This document shows positions 16,444-25,688 of a DNA stretch of 64,000 nt, in pieces. Where the stretch lies: contig NZ_FQWZ01000007.1 of NCBI RefSeq assembly GCF_900129825.1, forward strand, positions 62,001 through 126,000. The letters are read 5' to 3'. A program made the position numbers and the translations under genes. The notes beneath the pieces are model-generated. The model was not told the DNA's origin. It was given only the letters and a program-made list of their open reading frames with translations, and ran no database searches. Source of the stretch: Hydrocarboniphaga daqingensis (lineage in GTDB: Bacteria > Pseudomonadota > Gammaproteobacteria > Nevskiales > Nevskiaceae). Each line of letters starts with the position of its first letter. Within the stretch, counting starts at the first letter, position 1.

Positions 16444-19401
16444 TTACTGGCAGGCTTCGCAGTCTGGATCGAGGATCGAGCAGACCTTGGCCCCGCTGAC
16501 ATCGGTCGTCGACAGCACGCTGCTGGCCGGGACCGACGGGGCGTTGGCGACCGCAGCGGCGGCAGCCGACGCGCTGGCCGTGGCCGAGCCGACCTTGTTC
16601 AGACGGCCGTCGGTGATCGTCGTCTTCTCGGTGTGCGTCGCGCCCATCGTGCGCAGGTAGTAGGTCGTCTTCAGGCCCGACACCCAAGCATGCTTGTACA
16701 ACTCGTCGAGCTTCTTGCCGCTCGGCTGGGCCATGTACAGATTCAGCGACTGGGCCTGGTCGATCCACTTCTGGCGGCGGCTGCCGGCGTCGACTAGCAC
16801 CTTGGCGTCGATTTCGAAGGCGCACTTGTACAGCGCCTTGATCTCGGCCGGGACGCGGTCGATCTTCTGCACGCTGCCGTCGTAGTACTTCAGGTCATGG
16901 GCCATGACCTCGTCCCACAGGTCGAGCGCCTTGAGGTCGTTGACCAGGTACTCGTTGACCACCGTGAACTCGCCCGACAGGTTCGATTTGACGTACAGGT
17001 TCTGGTAGGTCGGCTCGATCGACTGGCTGACACCGGTGATGTTGGCGATGGTCGCCGTCGGCGCGATCGCCATCGTGTTGCTGTTGCGGATGCCGGTGGT
17101 GCGGATCTGCTGGCGCAGCGCATCCCAGTCGAACGCACCCGACACACTGACGTCCTGCTTCAGATACGCGGTGTCGTTGCCGCCGCGCGACTGGGCCAGG
17201 ATCTTGATCGAGTCGAGCGGCAGGATGCCCTGATCCCACAGCGAGCCCTTGAAGCTGGCGTAGGCGCCACGTTCGACCGCGAGGTCTGCCGAGGCCTTCA
17301 ACGCGTAGTAGCTGATGGCTTCCATCGACCGGTCGGCAAACTCGACCGCCTGCTGGCTCTCGTACGGCATGCGCAGCTTGTACAGCGCGTCGTGGAAGCC
17401 CATCACACCCAGGCCGACCGGACGGTGGCGCAGGTTGGAATTGCGCGCCGTTGCGACCGAGTAGTAGTTGTACTCGATGACGTTGTCGAGCATCCGCATC
17501 GCGGTCTTGATCGTGCGCTCGAGCTTGGCGGTGTCGAGCTTGCCGTCGACGATGTGCGCCGGCAGGTTGACCGAGCCCAGGTTGCAGACGGCGATTTCGG
17601 AGCCCGCCTTGGTGTTGAGCGTGATCTCGGTGCACAGGTTGGAGCTGTGCACGACGCCGATGTGCTGCTGCGGGCTGCGCAGGTTGCAGGCGTCCTTGAA
17701 CGTGATCCACGGGTGGCCGGTTTCAAACAGCATCGACAGCATCTTGCGCCACAGGCCCAAGGCCTGGGTGCGCTTGAAGTTCTTGATGCGGCCTTCGCTG
17801 GCCAGCTTTTCGTAGGCGATGTAGCGCGCTTCGAAGGCTTCGCCGATCAGGTCGTGCAGGTCGGGCGTTTCTTCCGGCGAGAACAGCGTCCACGGGCCGT
17901 CTTCCATCACGCGCTTCATGAACAGGTCGGGCACCCAGTTGGCCGTGTTCATGTCGTGCGTGCGGCGACGGTCGTCACCGGTGTTCTTGCGCAGTTCGAG
18001 GAATTCCTCGATGTCGCGGTGCCAGGTTTCCAGGTACGCGCAGACGGCGCCCTTGCGCTTGCCGCCCTGGTTGACGGCCACCGCCGTGTCATTGGCCACT
18101 TTGAGGAACGGCACGACGCCATTGGACTTGCCGTTGGTTCCCTTGATCCAGCCGCCCATGCCGCGCACCGGCGTCCAGTCGTTGCCCAGGCCGCCGGCGT
18201 ACTTGGACAGCAGCGCGTTGTCCTTGATCGCACCGAAGATGCCGTCGAGATCGTCGGGCACCTGCGTCAGATAGCAGCTCGACAGCTGCGGGCGCGGCGT
18301 GCCGGAGTTGAACAGCGTCGGCGTCGACGACATGAAGTCGAAGCTCGACAGCAGCTGGTAGAACTCGATCGCGCGGGCTTCGCGGTCGATCTCGTTCATC
18401 GCCAGGCCCATCGCCACGCGCATGAAGAAGGCCTGCGGCAGCTCGAAGCGGACCTTGTTGCTGTGGATGAAGTAGCGGTCGTACAGCGTCTGCAGGCCCA
18501 GGTAGTCGAACTTGGCATCGCGCTCGGCGATCAGCGCCTTGCCCAGCGTGTCCAGGTCGTACAGCGCCAGCTTCGGATCCAGCAGTTCCAGGCTGACGGC
18601 GCGGTGGATGTACTCGCGGAAGTATTCCGGGTACAGCGCCTTCATCTCGGCCAGCGTCGGGCGGGTTTCGGCCATGCCGAGGAACTTGGTCGCCTCGTGG
18701 CGCAGGCCGTCCATCAGCAGCCGGGCCGACACGTAGGTGTAGTTCGGCTCCTTTTCGATGCGGGCGCGGGCAGCCAGCGTCACGGCCTGCGACAGCTCGG
18801 CTTCGCTGATGCCGTCGTACAGGTCGCGCAGCGCCGACTGCACGACTTCGTCGATGCTGATGCCGCTCAGGCCCTGCGCGGCTTCGGTGACCACGCGGAC
18901 GATGCGCGCGGTGTCCAGCGGGCGGACGGTGCCGTCGTCGAGCTTGACGTTGATCGCCGGGCCGGCCGGCGCATCGGGGGCCGCCTTGGCCGCTTCGGCG
19001 GCGCGGGCGCTGGCGCGCTCGGCGCGGTAGATGACGTAGGAGCGGGCGACCTTGTGCTCGCCGGCGCGCATCAACGCCAGTTCGACCTGATCCTGAATGT
19101 CTTCGATGTGGACGGTACCGCCGCCGGACATGTGGCGGGTCAGCGCCTGCACGACCTGCGTGGTCAGCGTCTGCACCGTCTCGCGGACGCGGGCGCTGGC
19201 CGCTGCCTGGCCGCCTTCGACGGCGAGGAAGGCCTTGGTCAGCGCGATGGCGATCTTGGTGGAATCGAAGCCGGTGACCTTGCCGTTACGGCGGATCACC
19301 TTGATACCGCCCGGGGCGACGGCGGCCAGTTCGGCCGTGGAAGCGGGCGCCGCCGAAACCGGGCGACGCAGGTCATTGAATTCTTGGGTATGTGTTTGCA
19401 T
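16444..19401 (-). CDS. nrdA: Ribonucleoside-diphosphate reductase class Ia, alpha subunit
   Basis: This is the 985-residue catalytic subunit. Two ATP-cone regulatory domains are visible, one near residues 32-125 (IKVIRRNGKVTGFD start) and a second near 150-240 (INVKLDDGTVRPLD start), as in Pseudomonas-type NrdA. Active-site residues are the redox cysteines C376 (FNSGTPRPQLSSC) and C606 (IAVCNLG), plus N588, C590 and E592 in SSNLCTEI. A YY pair (KTTYYLRT) serves radical transfer. The C-terminal tail ends CEACQ, the shuttle cysteine pair. A very good Shine-Dalgarno AAGGGGAG lies before the ATG. nrdB is not adjacent. Confidence 0.97.
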   Translation of the reverse strand: MQTHTQEFNDLRRPVSAAPASTAELAAVAPGGIKVIRRNGKVTGFDSTKIAIALTKAFLAVEGGQAAASARVRETVQTLTTQVVQALTRHMSGGGTVHIEDIQDQVELALMRAGEHKVARSYVIYRAERASARAAEAAKAAPDAPAGPAINVKLDDGTVRPLDTARIVRVVTEAAQGLSGISIDEVVQSALRDLYDGISEAELSQAVTLAARARIEKEPNYTYVSARLLMDGLRHEATKFLGMAETRPTLAEMKALYPEYFREYIHRAVSLELLDPKLALYDLDTLGKALIAERDAKFDYLGLQTLYDRYFIHSNKVRFELPQAFFMRVAMGLAMNEIDREARAIEFYQLLSSFDFMSSTPTLFNSGTPRPQLSSCYLTQVPDDLDGIFGAIKDNALLSKYAGGLGNDWTPVRGMGGWIKGTNGKSNGVVPFLKVANDTAVAVNQGGKRKGAVCAYLETWHRDIEEFLELRKNTGDDRRRTHDMNTANWVPDLFMKRVMEDGPWTLFSPEETPDLHDLIGEAFEARYIAYEKLASEGRIKNFKRTQALGLWRKMLSMLFETGHPWITFKDACNLRSPQQHIGVVHSSNLCTEITLNTKAGSEIAVCNLGSVNLPAHIVDGKLDTAKLERTIKTAMRMLDNVIEYNYYSVATARNSNLRHRPVGLGVMGFHDALYKLRMPYESQQAVEFADRSMEAISYYALKASADLAVERGAYASFKGSLWDQGILPLDSIKILAQSRGGNDTAYLKQDVSVSGAFDWDALRQQIRTTGIRNSNTMAIAPTATIANITGVSQSIEPTYQNLYVKSNLSGEFTVVNEYLVNDLKALDLWDEVMAHDLKYYDGSVQKIDRVPAEIKALYKCAFEIDAKVLVDAGSRRQKWIDQAQSLNLYMAQPSGKKLDELYKHAWVSGLKTTYYLRTMGATHTEKTTITDGRLNKVGSATASASAAAAAVANAPSVPASSVLSTTDVSGAKVCSILDPDCEACQ

Positions 19402-19459
19402 GGGCTCCCCTTATGCAGTGCGACGGAGTCGGTTCTTCCAACGGGGCTGAACCGTCCGG

Positions 19460-19507
19460 TAACAATATCTAGTGGTTCGGCGGGGCGTCAACCCCAACAT
19501 CCTGTGT
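19460..19507 (-). promoter_or_regulatory. nrdA promoter with degenerate NrdR-box pair
   Basis: On the minus strand -35 TTGACG (19486-19491) and -10 TATTGT (19462-19467) are 18 bp apart. A 16-mer at 19460-19475 matches the NrdR consensus at 11 of 16 positions and covers the -10. A weaker one at 19492-19507 (9 of 16) lies exactly 32 bp away, the same spacing as at nrdB. The promoter is plausible; the second box is weak on its own. Confidence 0.55.
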
Positions 19508-19536
19508 TTACATCCTGTGATTATCTGTGCGCTGCC

Positions 19537-19545
19537 TGTGGACAA
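19537..19545 (-). promoter_or_regulatory. DnaA-box-like site upstream of nrdA
   Basis: The minus strand reads TTGTCCACA, one mismatch from the DnaA consensus TTATNCACA. Like the nrdB site, it lies upstream of the promoter and NrdR boxes. Confidence 0.45.
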
Positions 19546-19759
19546 AAGTGCTGGAATCACGCAGCGACGCGGCTTTGCGGGGCTTGGCGGGGGTGTGGAT
19601 CAGGCCGCTCCGGCAGGGCTTTGTTTCGCGAAGCCGACGAACGGTCGGGGTCGGTCGAAGCCGGGTTGCAGACCCCGCAGAAACCGAGCGGCTTCTCATC
19701 TGTCCTACCCGGCGCTGGCTACAATGCCGAACCGAATACCCTGTGCCGATGAAACGCTG

Positions 19760-21187
19760 ATGATCGTTCCCGTATTGATGGCTGGCGGCTCCGGCACCCG
19801 GCTCTGGCCGCTGTCCCGTGAGCAATACCCGAAACAGTTTCTGAAGTTGCTCGACGAGCGCAGCCTGCTGCAGAACACGGCGCTGCGGCTCGGCGGGGTC
19901 GGCGACACGGCGCCGCCGCTGGTCATTGGCAGCGACGCGCACCGCTTCGTGATCGCCGAGCAGCTACGTCAGGTCGGCCTCGACGGGGCCGGCATCATGC
20001 TCGAGCCCGAGGGCCGCAATACGGCGCCTGCCGCCGCGGTCGCGGCCCATTACGCCACGACGCAATACGGTTCCCAGGCCGTGGTGTTTCTGATGGCGGC
20101 CGACCAGGCGGTGACCGATACCGCCGCATTCGTTCGTGCGGTCGAGGCGGGCGCCGCGGTCGCGGCCGAGGGCCGGATCGTCACGTTCGGCATCCAGCCC
20201 ACCCACCCCGAGACCGGCTTCGGCTACATCAAGGTCGGCGCCGCGATCGGCCAAAGCGGCGCTTACGACGTGGCGGCGTTCGTCGAAAAGCCGGAGCGGG
20301 CCAAGGCTGAAGCCTTCATTGCCGAAGGCGGCTACTACTGGAACGGCGGCATGTTCATGTTCCGGGCCGACGTGTTCCTCGACGAACTCAAGCGTCTGGA
20401 GCCCGAGATGTATGCGTCCAGCCTGTTGAGCTGGAACAACGCGGTCAAGGACATCGACTTCATCCGGCTTGAGCCGGGCGCGTTCCGCAAGTGCCGCAAC
20501 GAATCGATCGACTACGCGGTGATGGAAAAGACCGCCAACATCGCGCTGGTGCCGCTGGACGCCGGCTGGGACGATGTCGGCTCCTGGAGCTACCTGGGCA
20601 AGCTGCCGGCGGATGACGCGGCCGGCAACCGCACCCGCGGCGACGTGCTGCTCGAGGACTGCCAGGACAACTTGGTTCACGCCAGCAGCCGGCTGGTCGG
20701 CATGGTCGGCATCCGCGACACGGTCGTCGTCGAGACCGAAGATGCGATCCTCGTGGCGCCGCGCGACCGCGTGCAGGAGGTCAAGAAGATCGTGAGCCGG
20801 CTCAAGCAGGCGCGACGCTCCGAAGCCGAAGCCAGCCCGCGCGTCTACCGGCCCTGGGGCTCGTACGAAACCGTCGCGCAAGGCGACCGCTTCCAGGTCA
20901 AGCGCATCATCGTCAAGCCGGGTCAGAAGCTGAGCTTGCAGATGCATCACCACCGCGCCGAGCACTGGATCGTGGTCAAGGGCACGGCGCGCGTCTGGTG
21001 CGGCGACAAGAACTTCCTGCTGTGCGAAGACCAGTCGACGTACATCCCGCTGGGCCAGACGCACCGGCTCGAAAACCCCGGCAAGGTGCAGCTGGAGCTG
21101 ATCGAAGTGCAGTCCGGCGCCTACCTGGGCGAGGACGACATCGTTCGCTTCGACGACATCTACGGCCGCACGCCGGCCAAGGTCTAG
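19760..21187 (+). CDS. manC: Mannose-1-phosphate guanylyltransferase / mannose-6-phosphate isomerase (bifunctional)
   Basis: This 475-residue type II PMI/GMP enzyme makes GDP-mannose for exopolysaccharide or LPS. The nucleotidyltransferase signature GGSGTRLWPLSR is at residues 9-20 and FVEKP at 174-178. The C-terminal cupin isomerase domain has QMHHHRAEHW starting at residue 394 with zinc-binding histidines, preceded by RPWGSYE. I use the ATG giving MIVPVLMAGG because it matches family starts; the frame is open far upstream without support. It stands alone, with no other GDP-sugar genes next to it. AlgA and XanB are equivalent names. Confidence 0.95.
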   Translation: MIVPVLMAGGSGTRLWPLSREQYPKQFLKLLDERSLLQNTALRLGGVGDTAPPLVIGSDAHRFVIAEQLRQVGLDGAGIMLEPEGRNTAPAAAVAAHYATTQYGSQAVVFLMAADQAVTDTAAFVRAVEAGAAVAAEGRIVTFGIQPTHPETGFGYIKVGAAIGQSGAYDVAAFVEKPERAKAEAFIAEGGYYWNGGMFMFRADVFLDELKRLEPEMYASSLLSWNNAVKDIDFIRLEPGAFRKCRNESIDYAVMEKTANIALVPLDAGWDDVGSWSYLGKLPADDAAGNRTRGDVLLEDCQDNLVHASSRLVGMVGIRDTVVVETEDAILVAPRDRVQEVKKIVSRLKQARRSEAEASPRVYRPWGSYETVAQGDRFQVKRIIVKPGQKLSLQMHHHRAEHWIVVKGTARVWCGDKNFLLCEDQSTYIPLGQTHRLENPGKVQLELIEVQSGAYLGEDDIVRFDDIYGRTPAKV

Positions 21188-21193
21188 CGCCGG

Positions 21194-22150
21194 TCAGCAG
21201 GCCAGCCGGGTCGACGCCGCGTCGAAAATCTTTTCGGCGTTGGCCGCCAGGAAGTTGCGGAAGATCAGCGGCGTGCCGTCTTGCTTCCACAGCTTGCCGC
21301 CCCAGGCGTTGACCGCCTGGTTGCGCTCGATGATCTCGACAAACTGCTTTTCGGTCTGCGCAACGCCGAGCTGACCGTCGGCTTCCAGCACCGGCGTCGG
21401 CTGCGTGGCGGCCATCGTCGCCGTCTGCCGCAGCATCGTGCCCGGTGCGCCCTGGATCGCCGGCAGCAGCGTGAAGCCGCGCGCGCGCATCGCCTCGGCC
21501 ATCGCATCGATGCCGCTGAACCCGGCCGCGTAGACGTCGATCGTCACGTGGTTGAAGTCGGGCCCCAGCGCCAGCGCGCTGGCCGCCTCCCCCGAAACGG
21601 CGGCCACCGCTTCGAGCAGCGAGCGGCGCAGCGGCGCACCGTTGCGCTGCATCAGCCGGTAGACGAAGTGCTGGACGAAGGCCTCGGCGTCGCCGTCGCT
21701 CAGGCCGCCGTCTTGTTCGGCTTGTTCGATCAGTTCGACCCATTCACCGTGGTCGACGGCCGCCGCTTGTTCGGCGCAGTCGGCTTCGATCAGCGCGGCG
21801 ACCTCGGCCGGAAATGCGCTCAAGTCGACTTGCGAGACGAAGATCTTGAACGGCCGCGGGTCTTCGCCGATCGCTTGCAGGTCGAAGCTGACCAGCTTCT
21901 TGGCCGGGAACAGGTAGTCGCGTTCCTTGCGCAGGCCGAGCACGCCGGCGGCGCGGACGATCAGCGCGCGCAGCGCCGGGTCGGCCGTGCGGATTGCGCC
22001 GTGATCGTTGATGAAATGGCCGCCGTTGTCGGCAACCAGTTGGCGCAGCGCGACGAAGTCCGGCACTTGGGTGGCGAATTTTGCCGTGGCGACGTCGACG
22101 AAGCGTTCACGCAGGGCCTGCGGGGGCAGGCGGGATGGCAAGGCAGTCAT
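21194..22150 (-). CDS. DUF1338 (2-oxoadipate dioxygenase/decarboxylase-like) protein
   Basis: The protein has 318 residues. Three candidate metal ligands of the DUF1338/HglS fold are visible: H50 in FINDHGAIRT, H201 in FNHVTIDV and E272 in FVEIIERN. HglS converts 2-oxoadipate to 2-hydroxyglutarate in lysine catabolism and needs Fe(II). This protein is shorter than HglS (about 460 residues) and could act on another 2-oxoacid. The ATG giving MTALPSRLPP is chosen as the first plausible start with an upstream AAGG. It converges with manC, seven bases apart. Confidence 0.8.
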   Translation of the reverse strand: MTALPSRLPPQALRERFVDVATAKFATQVPDFVALRQLVADNGGHFINDHGAIRTADPALRALIVRAAGVLGLRKERDYLFPAKKLVSFDLQAIGEDPRPFKIFVSQVDLSAFPAEVAALIEADCAEQAAAVDHGEWVELIEQAEQDGGLSDGDAEAFVQHFVYRLMQRNGAPLRRSLLEAVAAVSGEAASALALGPDFNHVTIDVYAAGFSGIDAMAEAMRARGFTLLPAIQGAPGTMLRQTATMAATQPTPVLEADGQLGVAQTEKQFVEIIERNQAVNAWGGKLWKQDGTPLIFRNFLAANAEKIFDAASTRLAC

Positions 22151-22294
22151 GGGTCGACCTTCGATGGAGGAGGCGCGCCGGGCGCAGCCGATGTTGGCAA
22201 GCCTATGCGCTGATGCGATCCAACAAAAGTGCGGCGGCCAGCGGCCGGCTTGCGCATACAATCGAACGCAACCCTGCGGCCGCCCCGAGCTTCA

Positions 22295-24559
22295 ATGGTC
22301 TTTCAGAAGCATTGCCCCGGCTGTTTCCACGACAAGAGCGGCATCGCCGTCTGCCCGGTCTGCGGCTACGACGAGTCGCTGCCGCGGCCGCCGTTGTTCC
22401 TGCCGCACGGCATCGTCATCGGCGGCCAGTACCGCGTCGGCCGCGTGCTCGGCCAGCCCGGCGGCTTCGGCATCACGTACCTGGGCTGGGACGTGCATCT
22501 GCAGCAGCGCGTCGCGATCAAGGAATTCCTGCCGCGCGACATCGTCACGCGCCACCCCGGTCAGCTCGACATCGCCACGCACACCGAGGAATCGCGCGGC
22601 ACCTTCGAGTTCGGCAAGGAGCAGTTCCTGCGCGAAGCGCGCATCGTCGCCAAGCTCGATCATCCCAACGTGGTCCGCGTGCGCTCGTTCTTCAACGCCA
22701 ACGGCACCGCGTATCTGGTGATGGACTATTACGAAGGGCTGTCGCTCGGCGAGTACCTGTCGCGCGTGCGCAAGGTCATCGAGCCAGCGCTGGCCGTGCC
22801 GCTGATCCGCCCGGTGCTGGAAGCGCTGCAGTTCGTTCACGAACACGACGTCGTCCATCGCGACCTCAAGCCGCACAACATCTACCTGGCCACGGTCGGC
22901 AAGCCGATCGTGCTGGACTTCGGCGCGGCCCGGCAGGCGGCCGGCGAGCGTCAGCACAGCATGTCGGTGGTGCTGACCGACGGTTATGCCCCGCTGGAGC
23001 AGTACCAGCGCCGCACCGCGCAAGGCCCGTGGACTGACGTCTACGGTGCGGCAGCGACGCTGTACCGAATGCTGACCGGCGTGGCGCCGCCGACCGCGCT
23101 CGATCGTCTCAGCGACGACCCGCTGGAGCGCGACGGCTGGGCCGGCATACCGGCGACGCTGGTGCCGGCGATGCGCCGGGCGATGGCCCTGATGCCCGAA
23201 GCGCGCTTCCAGAGCGCCGCCGAATTCATCGCCGCGCTGACCGACTTTCGTCCGCTGATGGAGCCGTCGACCGCGGCAGCGCCGGTGGCCGAGGTCGCGG
23301 CGGCGCCCGAGTCTGCGCCGGCGACAGCACCCGTGCCGGCGCCCATCGCGCCGCCCGAGGCGGTGCCGCCTGCCGACCCAGCCGCGTTTTCCAGCGCGGT
23401 CGCGGCCGAGGCGTTTCTGACCGATGACCTGCCAGGCGCCGACGAAGTGCCGCCGACGCGGCGTGTCGCGCCGCTGCACCCGCCATCGACACCCGAGGCG
23501 CAGGCGGCCGAGTCCGAGCCGCCCGTCGTCGCACCGCAGGCACGCGCCCAGGCCCGTGCATCGGGGCTGGCGCCGGCAGCGCCACCCAAGGTGTCGACCG
23601 CTGCGGCGGCGCCGTCGTGGACCGTGCTCGCCGTGCCAATGGCGCTGGTCGGCGCACTGGCTTTGCTGGTGGCAGCGCTGGTCTGGCAGCTCGGGTTCGA
23701 CGGCGTTGCCCTGTCGCCGCCGCCGCTGAATCCGCGCATCGTCAGCACCGCCACGCCGATCGCCCAGCCGGCGGCCTCCGTTGCGGCCGCGTCGCCATCG
23801 CGACCGACCACAGTCCGCGGCCCATTGACGATGCCGCAGATGCGCCTGTTGCCCGCTGGCACCGCCAAGGTCGGCGACGACCGTGGCGACGACAGCGAGC
23901 GCCCGGCCCATCGTGTCCCGGTCGAGGCCTTCGCGTTGGCGGCAGAGGAAGTAACGGTCGAGCAGTTCGGGCAGTTCGTCGAGCAGACCGGCTACGTCAA
24001 TCCGCAATGGTCGCGCTACCCCTGCGACAGCGCGGGCGGCCGTGACGCCAGCTGGGCCGAGCCCGGCTATTCGTCAGGGCCGCGGCGACCGGTGGTTTGC
24101 GTCAGCGCAGTCGACGCTCAGGCCTACGCCGCGTGGCTGAGCGCGGTCACCGGTACGCCTTACCGGCTGCCGACCGAGGCGGAATGGGAGTACGCGGCCC
24201 GTGCTGGCAGCGACAGCCGCTATTGGTGGGGTGACCGGTTCGATCCGCGCCAGGCCACCTGCGCGGGTTGCCCCGAAGCGCGCACTGGTCCGCTGCCGGT
24301 CGGCCGCTGGCCGCGTAATGCCTTCGGGCTGGCCGACACCGCCGGCAACGTCCGCGAATGGACTTGCTCGGCCTATGCGCCCTACGGCGGTGGCAGCGAC
24401 AGCCGCTGCGCTGACGCCACTCGTGACGGTGCCGTGCTCAGCGTGCGCGGCGGTGCCTGGATCGACAACGCCGACGGTTTGCGTTCGGCGCGCCGAGCGC
24501 CGCTGGACCGCCAGCGTCGCGATGCTTGGACCGGCTTCCGCCTCGCGCAGCCGCGATAA
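22295..24559 (+). CDS. Ser/Thr protein kinase with zinc ribbon and C-terminal FGE-fold domain
   Basis: The 754-residue protein starts with a four-cysteine zinc ribbon (C7, C10, C20, C23). A PknB-like kinase follows with G-loop GQPGGFG, catalytic K76 (VAIKEF), HRDLKPHN (D190) and DFG (208-210), so it looks active. After a Pro/Ala-rich linker comes one transmembrane segment (about 440-465) and, outside the membrane, a SUMF1/FGE-like domain (about 512-754) with TEAEWEYAARAG, DTAGNVREW and a final DAWTGFRL. The Cys pair needed for formylglycine generation is absent, so the domain is probably a sensor or binder. The next gene encodes a paralogous FGE-fold domain. Confidence 0.92.
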   Translation: MVFQKHCPGCFHDKSGIAVCPVCGYDESLPRPPLFLPHGIVIGGQYRVGRVLGQPGGFGITYLGWDVHLQQRVAIKEFLPRDIVTRHPGQLDIATHTEESRGTFEFGKEQFLREARIVAKLDHPNVVRVRSFFNANGTAYLVMDYYEGLSLGEYLSRVRKVIEPALAVPLIRPVLEALQFVHEHDVVHRDLKPHNIYLATVGKPIVLDFGAARQAAGERQHSMSVVLTDGYAPLEQYQRRTAQGPWTDVYGAAATLYRMLTGVAPPTALDRLSDDPLERDGWAGIPATLVPAMRRAMALMPEARFQSAAEFIAALTDFRPLMEPSTAAAPVAEVAAAPESAPATAPVPAPIAPPEAVPPADPAAFSSAVAAEAFLTDDLPGADEVPPTRRVAPLHPPSTPEAQAAESEPPVVAPQARAQARASGLAPAAPPKVSTAAAAPSWTVLAVPMALVGALALLVAALVWQLGFDGVALSPPPLNPRIVSTATPIAQPAASVAAASPSRPTTVRGPLTMPQMRLLPAGTAKVGDDRGDDSERPAHRVPVEAFALAAEEVTVEQFGQFVEQTGYVNPQWSRYPCDSAGGRDASWAEPGYSSGPRRPVVCVSAVDAQAYAAWLSAVTGTPYRLPTEAEWEYAARAGSDSRYWWGDRFDPRQATCAGCPEARTGPLPVGRWPRNAFGLADTAGNVREWTCSAYAPYGGGSDSRCADATRDGAVLSVRGGAWIDNADGLRSARRAPLDRQRRDAWTGFRLAQPR

Positions 24560-24639
24560 CCGCGCCGGCGTTTGCAGCGCCACCGTGCGCTGTACATGCG
24601 GCCCTCCCGTTTTGACGGCACTGCCTCTACCATCGGGAG

Positions 24640-25632
24640 GTGACCGACACACCGCCTCCTGCCGACCCCGCATCCCCTGAGTCGGCACCGACGCGCGAGC
24701 CGTTTCGCCGTCAGCAACGTGACGACGGCAGCCCGTCGGACCGCATTCGTCCTCCCGAACTGCCGGGCGAAGCGCCGCCCGAAACCGACTCGCTGCGTTT
24801 CCCGCTGCTGGCGCTGGCGCTGACGTCGATGATCGTGTCGCTGCTGCTGGCCTGGATGCAGGCCGATCCATCGGTCCCAGTGGCGCCGCGCCAGCCGAGC
24901 GCGCAGGAGCGCCTGCAAATGCCACAGTGGATCGACATCCCCGGTGGGCGCCTGCAGCAGCGTGATCCGCCGGCTCGTTTCGAGGTGGCGCCGTTCCGGA
25001 TCAGCCGAACGGAAATCACCGTCGAGCAGTTCCGGCTGTTCATCAAGTACACCGGCTACAGCAACCCGGCATGGACCGACTTTCCATGCACCGGCACCTC
25101 AACGGATCTTTCCTGGGACCGCCCCGGCTACGAGCAGGCCGACACGTTCCCGGTGGTCTGCGTCAGTGCCCGAGATGCAATGGCCTTTGCCGGCTGGCTG
25201 TCCGAGCAGATCGGCCAGCCGCTGCGGCTGCCCACCGAGCTGGAGTGGGAGTACGCGGCCCGCGCAGGCACCGCGACGCGCTTCTGGTGGGGCGACGAAT
25301 ACCAAGAGCGTTATGCCGAATGCTTCGGCTGCGGGCCTCGCCCACCTCAGCACCCGACCTACGTCGGTGCCCGGGCGCCCAATCCGTTCGGCTTGCTCGA
25401 TATCGCCGGCAATGTCCGCGAATGGACCTGCACCCCGTTTGCGACCCGAGGTGCCGGCAGCGTCGGCAGTTGCGCGCCGCATTTCGACGAGGCCACCAAC
25501 CTGGTGCTGCGCGGCGGGTCATGGCAGGAGCCGCAGCAAGCGCTGGAGTTGGTGCACCGCAGCCCGTTTGGCGCCTGGCACCGCAACGTCTGGACCGGCT
25601 TCCGGCTGGTGGCCCCGGCGCAACCGAGCTGA
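24640..25632 (+). CDS. Membrane-anchored FGE-fold (SUMF1-like) protein without catalytic cysteines
   Basis: The 330-residue protein has one N-terminal transmembrane segment (about residues 50-72, LALALTSMIVSLLLAWM) and an FGE-like domain from about residue 85, closely parallel to that of the upstream kinase: EITVEQF, TELEWEYAARAG, DIAGNVREWTC, NVWTGFRLV. Both domains share six similarly placed cysteines (for example FPC, VVCVS, CFGCG, WTC), suggesting periplasmic disulfides, but neither has the CxxxxC pair of true FGE. The only possible start is the GTG at 24640, which abuts the GGGAGG ribosome-binding sequence, an unusual spacing. It is a possible partner or target of the kinase. Confidence 0.85.
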   Translation: MTDTPPPADPASPESAPTREPFRRQQRDDGSPSDRIRPPELPGEAPPETDSLRFPLLALALTSMIVSLLLAWMQADPSVPVAPRQPSAQERLQMPQWIDIPGGRLQQRDPPARFEVAPFRISRTEITVEQFRLFIKYTGYSNPAWTDFPCTGTSTDLSWDRPGYEQADTFPVVCVSARDAMAFAGWLSEQIGQPLRLPTELEWEYAARAGTATRFWWGDEYQERYAECFGCGPRPPQHPTYVGARAPNPFGLLDIAGNVREWTCTPFATRGAGSVGSCAPHFDEATNLVLRGGSWQEPQQALELVHRSPFGAWHRNVWTGFRLVAPAQPS

Positions 25633-25688
25633 TCGACGCGGTTGCCGGCGACGCCTGGATTGGCATCGCGACGACAGCCTGAATCGGG

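Larger units (their letters stand above)
19402..19759. other. nrdA/manC intergenic region (358 bp, no gene)
   Basis: This divergent region carries the nrdA promoter with NrdR-like boxes and a DnaA-like site. No clear promoter for manC was recognised and no gene is supported. Confidence 0.6.

Noticed and set aside
16897-19752. Open frame of 951 codons opposite nrdA
   Set aside because: Antisense shadow of a GC-rich gene. nrdA has full catalytic motifs, whereas this translation has only low-complexity Val/Arg/Ala/Gln-rich sequence.
22292-24007. Open frame of 571 codons opposite the kinase gene
   Set aside because: Arg/His-rich antisense translation with no recognisable domain.
22295-25632. 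Formylglycine-generating (sulfatase-activating) activity
   Set aside because: The fold is FGE-like, but the catalytic Cys pair is missing in both proteins and no sulfatase is nearby.
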